Positions 61,348 through 64,000 of a stretch of 64,000 nucleotides of DNA are shown in pieces. The translations under genes and the position numbers were made by a program. Below the pieces are notes generated by a model. That model saw nothing but the letters and a program-made list of their open reading frames with translations. It searched no databases and was not told where the DNA came from. The DNA comes from CALAGB01 sp963789565 (GTDB lineage Bacteria; Chloroflexota; Chloroflexia; Thermomicrobiales; Thermomicrobiaceae): NCBI GenBank assembly GCA_963789565.1, contig CAWBKX010000002.1, positions 682,001 through 746,000 of the forward strand, in the 5' to 3' direction. Positions within the stretch are counted from its first letter, which is position 1, and the number at the start of each line of letters is the position of its first letter.

Positions 61348-62655
61348 TCAGTCGCTCGGATTGAACGGATCCCCAGAATAGAGCGACAGCCGCCAGAACG
61401 GCCGTGAACCTATCAAGAATACTACGTCGCCCTGCGACGCGAACGGTGACGTATCGGCATTGGGCTTTGCATTGAGGACGTAATGCAGGTGTGATGCGTC
61501 GACAGCACTGAACAAGAAGGTCTTGCTGACCGCGAGGGTGAATCCCTTGTTCTGTAGCTCCGTATTGAGGTCAGGCAGCTCCCCGCCTCTCCCCAGCGTC
61601 ACCCATTTGAATTGGCTATCGAGGTAATTCAGTAGAGTAGACGTGTCGCCATAGCGATCAGTGCTTCCCAACACTACCGTGATGACGCGATCATCGCCGC
61701 GCGAGACGGCCAGAACCAGGCATTCGCCCGCATTGTCAGTGGTTCCGGTCTTAACACCGTGAACGTCAGGATTGCCCAGAAACTCATTGGTATTGACAAG
61801 TGTTATGTCGCGTTTGTTCGGTCCCTGGATCAAGACGGCCTTGGTCGCGGTTCCCACCAGCGTCTGAAGTAATTGATAGTTGAACAAATTCGCGGCAGCC
61901 AGCGCGAGATCATGCGCCGTCGAGACGTGGCCCGGCGTGTCGCGCCCGTCCGGGTCATTGAAGTGAGAGTGCGCCATGCCAATCTGTGCGGCAACTCGAT
62001 TCATCTCGTCGACGAAGCGCTGACGCGGGTCCGCGGTCGACTGACTGGGGAGCTTCTCACCAACGTAGCGTGAAAGCGCCATGGCCGCATCACCACCAGA
62101 GTTGAGAAGCATTCCGGCGAGCAGATCCCGCACAGAGACGACATCGCCAGCCAGTATTCCCATATGCGAGTAGACGGTCCAGTCGACCTGGTCATCTTGC
62201 TGGATGGTAACGGTGTCGTCAGGGGAGACGTGCATCATCACCACGATCGCGGTGACGATTTTAGTGGTGCTGGCGGGAGCGAGGGGCGTGTCGGCGTTCA
62301 GCGCGTAGAGCTCCGAGTCGTTGGATACGTCGACGGCGTAGGCGGCTTGAGCGCTGAGGAGGATTGGTGCCGGCGTTGCGGTGGAGACCGGTGTTGCCGC
62401 GGGGGTCGATGGCACGGTCGTCACCGTGTTCGACGGGGCCGCCGCAAATCGGGCCGCGCTCGTTGGAGTGAAGATCGCCTTCGTTGCGTGAACGTTCGAG
62501 TGCCATGGCAGCACGAAGGCGCAGGCGACGAGGGCTATAATCGCGAGTAACACGGATTCACGCCAGAGCCGACGGCGCTTGCGGTGCCTGCTCGCGGCCG
62601 GACTTGTTTGCATCGACGCCGGTTGATTGCGTGCGTGTGGAGTCTTCTGGCTCAT
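61348..62655 (-). CDS. D-alanyl-D-alanine carboxypeptidase family protein (S11), variant SxN motif
   Basis: A 435-residue membrane-anchored S11 protein. A basic cytoplasmic N-terminus precedes a helix (about 33-52), and a Thr/Pro/Ala-rich stalk (about 60-98) carries the domain outside. Ser129-Thr-Thr-Lys132 is the first motif and KTG (302-304) the third. The second reads SGG (186-188) where family members usually have SGN, which may change activity or specificity. A beta-rich C-terminal part follows. The ATG lacks a ribosome binding site. It is divergent from hisC by 85 nt. Confidence 0.88.
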   Translation of the reverse strand: MSQKTPHARNQPASMQTSPAASRHRKRRRLWRESVLLAIIALVACAFVLPWHSNVHATKAIFTPTSAARFAAAPSNTVTTVPSTPAATPVSTATPAPILLSAQAAYAVDVSNDSELYALNADTPLAPASTTKIVTAIVVMMHVSPDDTVTIQQDDQVDWTVYSHMGILAGDVVSVRDLLAGMLLNSGGDAAMALSRYVGEKLPSQSTADPRQRFVDEMNRVAAQIGMAHSHFNDPDGRDTPGHVSTAHDLALAAANLFNYQLLQTLVGTATKAVLIQGPNKRDITLVNTNEFLGNPDVHGVKTGTTDNAGECLVLAVSRGDDRVITVVLGSTDRYGDTSTLLNYLDSQFKWVTLGRGGELPDLNTELQNKGFTLAVSKTFLFSAVDASHLHYVLNAKPNADTSPFASQGDVVFLIGSRPFWRLSLYSGDPFNPSD

Positions 62656-62740
62656 CGTGGCGTTCGTGATAGTATGGCGGCGCCCAGTAGGGGATTCAGA
62701 TCGGATTGCGATCCGTCGCTAGTCGAATAGGCAGGCATTC

Positions 62741-63844
62741 TTGGCGATCCCTAAAGTTCTTCGCAACATCATCCGTCCAACCGTACTCGATCTCGAAACG
62801 TACACCCCATCTGACTCAATTGAGTCGGTTGCCGCGTCGCTCAATTGCTCAATTGACGACGTCATCAAGCTCGACACGAACGAGAACCCGTACGGAACCA
62901 CGATTCGAGTTCAGGAGGCGCTTGCCAGTCTCGATCGTTACCATCGCTACCCTGACAACGACCAGCGGGTGGCACGAGAGCGAATATCTGAATACACGGG
63001 CGCTCCATTCGAGCGAATCATCATGGGAAATGGCGCCGACGAACTGATCGACCTTGTCCTATTGGCGACGATCGATCCTGGCGACGAGGTCATTATCCCG
63101 ATTCCTACGTTCGGAGTCTACGCACAGCGCCCTCCGCTCATGAATGGCGTCAGTCGACTGGTGGAGCGCAAACCCGACTTCGAGTTGGACCTTGATGCCA
63201 TCGACGCGGCCATAACCGACCGCACCAAAGTCATTTTCGTGACGTCACCCAACAATCCGACCGGCAACATGGTGACACAGCAGCAACTCGTTCATCTGCT
63301 CCATACCGGCATCCTGGTGGTGGTAGATGAGGCCTATTTCGAGTTCTCGACCAAGACCTTGCTTCCCTACACCACCGAGTTCGACAACATGGTTGTGCTT
63401 CGGACGTTCAGCAAGTGGTCGGGCCTGGCAGGTTTGCGTGTCGGATATGGCATTTTCCCGACGGCACTGGCGGAACAGATCTGGAAGGTCAAGCAACCGT
63501 TCAACGTAAGTGTCGCCGCACTCAAAGCCGTCGAAGCAGTGCTAGACGATGCCACGTACCTCCAGGAATCGGTGCGACGCATTCGCGTCGAGCGTGGTCG
63601 GCTCTACCGCTCACTCCGCAAGCTGAACTTTTTGCAGCCGTTTCCTTCGCATGGCAACTACATCCTGTGTCGCATCACTCGTGGCGACGCCCATGACGTC
63701 CGAAGGCGGCTGGCTCGGCGCGGAATCCTGGTGCGCCATTACGGCAGTCCCGATCTGCGCGATTACTTGCGCGTCACCGTGGGGAAACCGGAAGAGACCG
63801 ACGCGCTGCTCGCCGCGCTCTATGACATCGTGGAGGATCTCTGA
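62741..63844 (+). CDS. hisC: Histidinol-phosphate aminotransferase
   Basis: A 367-residue fold-type I PLP enzyme of histidine synthesis. LDTNENPYG (about 44-52), GNGADELIDL, SPNNPTGN (169-176), VVVDEAYFEF and the Schiff-base lysine in RTFSKWSGLAGLR (Lys225) match HisC. The Arg in YLRVTVGKPEE binds phosphate. The TTG start has AGGCAGG nearby upstream. The next gene, hisB, starts within its stop codon, confirming a histidine operon. Confidence 0.95.
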   Translation: MAIPKVLRNIIRPTVLDLETYTPSDSIESVAASLNCSIDDVIKLDTNENPYGTTIRVQEALASLDRYHRYPDNDQRVARERISEYTGAPFERIIMGNGADELIDLVLLATIDPGDEVIIPIPTFGVYAQRPPLMNGVSRLVERKPDFELDLDAIDAAITDRTKVIFVTSPNNPTGNMVTQQQLVHLLHTGILVVVDEAYFEFSTKTLLPYTTEFDNMVVLRTFSKWSGLAGLRVGYGIFPTALAEQIWKVKQPFNVSVAALKAVEAVLDDATYLQESVRRIRVERGRLYRSLRKLNFLQPFPSHGNYILCRITRGDAHDVRRRLARRGILVRHYGSPDLRDYLRVTVGKPEETDALLAALYDIVEDL

Positions 63845-64000
63845 TGCCGACCGAGCGACGTGCCACCGTCCAACGCTCCACCAGCGAGACGACCGTCGAG
63901 CTGAGCCTCGATCTGGATGGCGACGGCAGTTCGTCGGTTGGCACGGGCCTCGGCGCGCTGGATCACTTCTTGACACTCTTCGCGCGACACAGTCAGTTCA
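63844..64000 (+). CDS. hisB: Imidazoleglycerol-phosphate dehydratase, N-terminal part (cut by window edge)
   Basis: The first 52 residues are visible. RRATVQRSTSETTVELSLDLDG, followed by a TGLGALDHFLTLFARHS segment with the metal-binding DH...H pattern, matches HisB, the sixth step of histidine synthesis. The ATG shares its A with the hisC stop (TGATG), so translation is coupled. The rest lies beyond the window. Confidence 0.93.
   Translation, partial: MPTERRATVQRSTSETTVELSLDLDGDGSSSVGTGLGALDHFLTLFARHSQF

Noticed and set aside
1..64000. CRISPR array, rRNA operon or transposase
   Set aside because: No regularly spaced direct repeats, rRNA-like sequence or transposase-like protein was seen on either strand.

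Overview
The window reads as a gene-dense piece of a moderately GC-rich bacterial chromosome, most likely from the Chloroflexota, close to the Thermomicrobia/Sphaerobacter type. That placement is an inference from gene content: MEP-pathway IspG, alanine dehydrogenase, type III pantothenate kinase, an EF-G2 paralogue, a T-box before thrS, HspR with ClpB, and very frequent TTG and GTG starts. No prophage, CRISPR array, transposase or rRNA was seen. There is one tRNA gene (Val, GAC).

Layout. 1-5.2 kb, minus strand: the start of ClpC, a four-S1-domain RNA-binding protein, a class V aminotransferase, a YfcE-type phosphoesterase and a 4-hydroxy-2-oxoglutarate aldolase-like enzyme. 5.2-12.1 kb, minus: a small four-helix membrane protein with an apparent CTG start, an O-antigen-ligase-like protein, a metallo-beta-lactamase-fold hydrolase, M24 and M20 peptidases, and MoaA. 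12.3-14.5 kb: a divergent PIG-L deacetylase / GT4 glycosyltransferase pair. 14.6-21 kb, minus: a TIM-barrel protein, HisS, MoaB, YraN, RNase HII, ribosomal protein L19, and a fused homocysteine methyltransferase / methylenetetrahydrofolate reductase. 21.2-25.5 kb: an ECF sigma factor overlapping a large mosaic anti-sigma factor, a CPBP protease and ParB. 25.5-29.3 kb, minus: GlyS, a Xer recombinase and alanine dehydrogenase. 29.5-35.8 kb, plus: RseP-IspG, then a coupled cyclase-PfkB-QueG run and CoaX. 35.8-42.9 kb: M42 peptidase, EF-G2, an RNase H-like protein, a PatB-type lyase, tRNA-Val and an M19 dipeptidase. 43-45.2 kb: a threonine T-box leader and ThrS. 45.4-52 kb: a second M19 dipeptidase, a HAD/methyltransferase pair, an M20 peptidase, a DUF4349 lipoprotein and an Fsr-like MFS transporter. 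52-57.4 kb, minus: a 41-residue membrane peptide, ClpB, HspR and a D,D-carboxypeptidase with a cytoplasmic extension. 57.7-64 kb: DUF362 protein, PlsC, Cmk, RluB, a second D,D-carboxypeptidase, HisC and the start of HisB.

How the genes work together. Proteostasis is represented by ClpC, ClpB and HspR. Translation is represented by three aminoacyl-tRNA synthetases, L19, EF-G2, the S1 protein, RluB, QueG and a tRNA. Six peptidases from the M19, M20, M24 and M42 families, with alanine dehydrogenase, suggest peptide and amino-acid use. Two penicillin-binding-type carboxypeptidases and the sigma/anti-sigma pair point to envelope upkeep and surveillance. The least explained items are the mosaic anti-sigma factor, the structured leader before the 55.7-57.4 kb carboxypeptidase, the non-ATG start candidates, the 41-residue peptide and the RluB/Cmk overprint.
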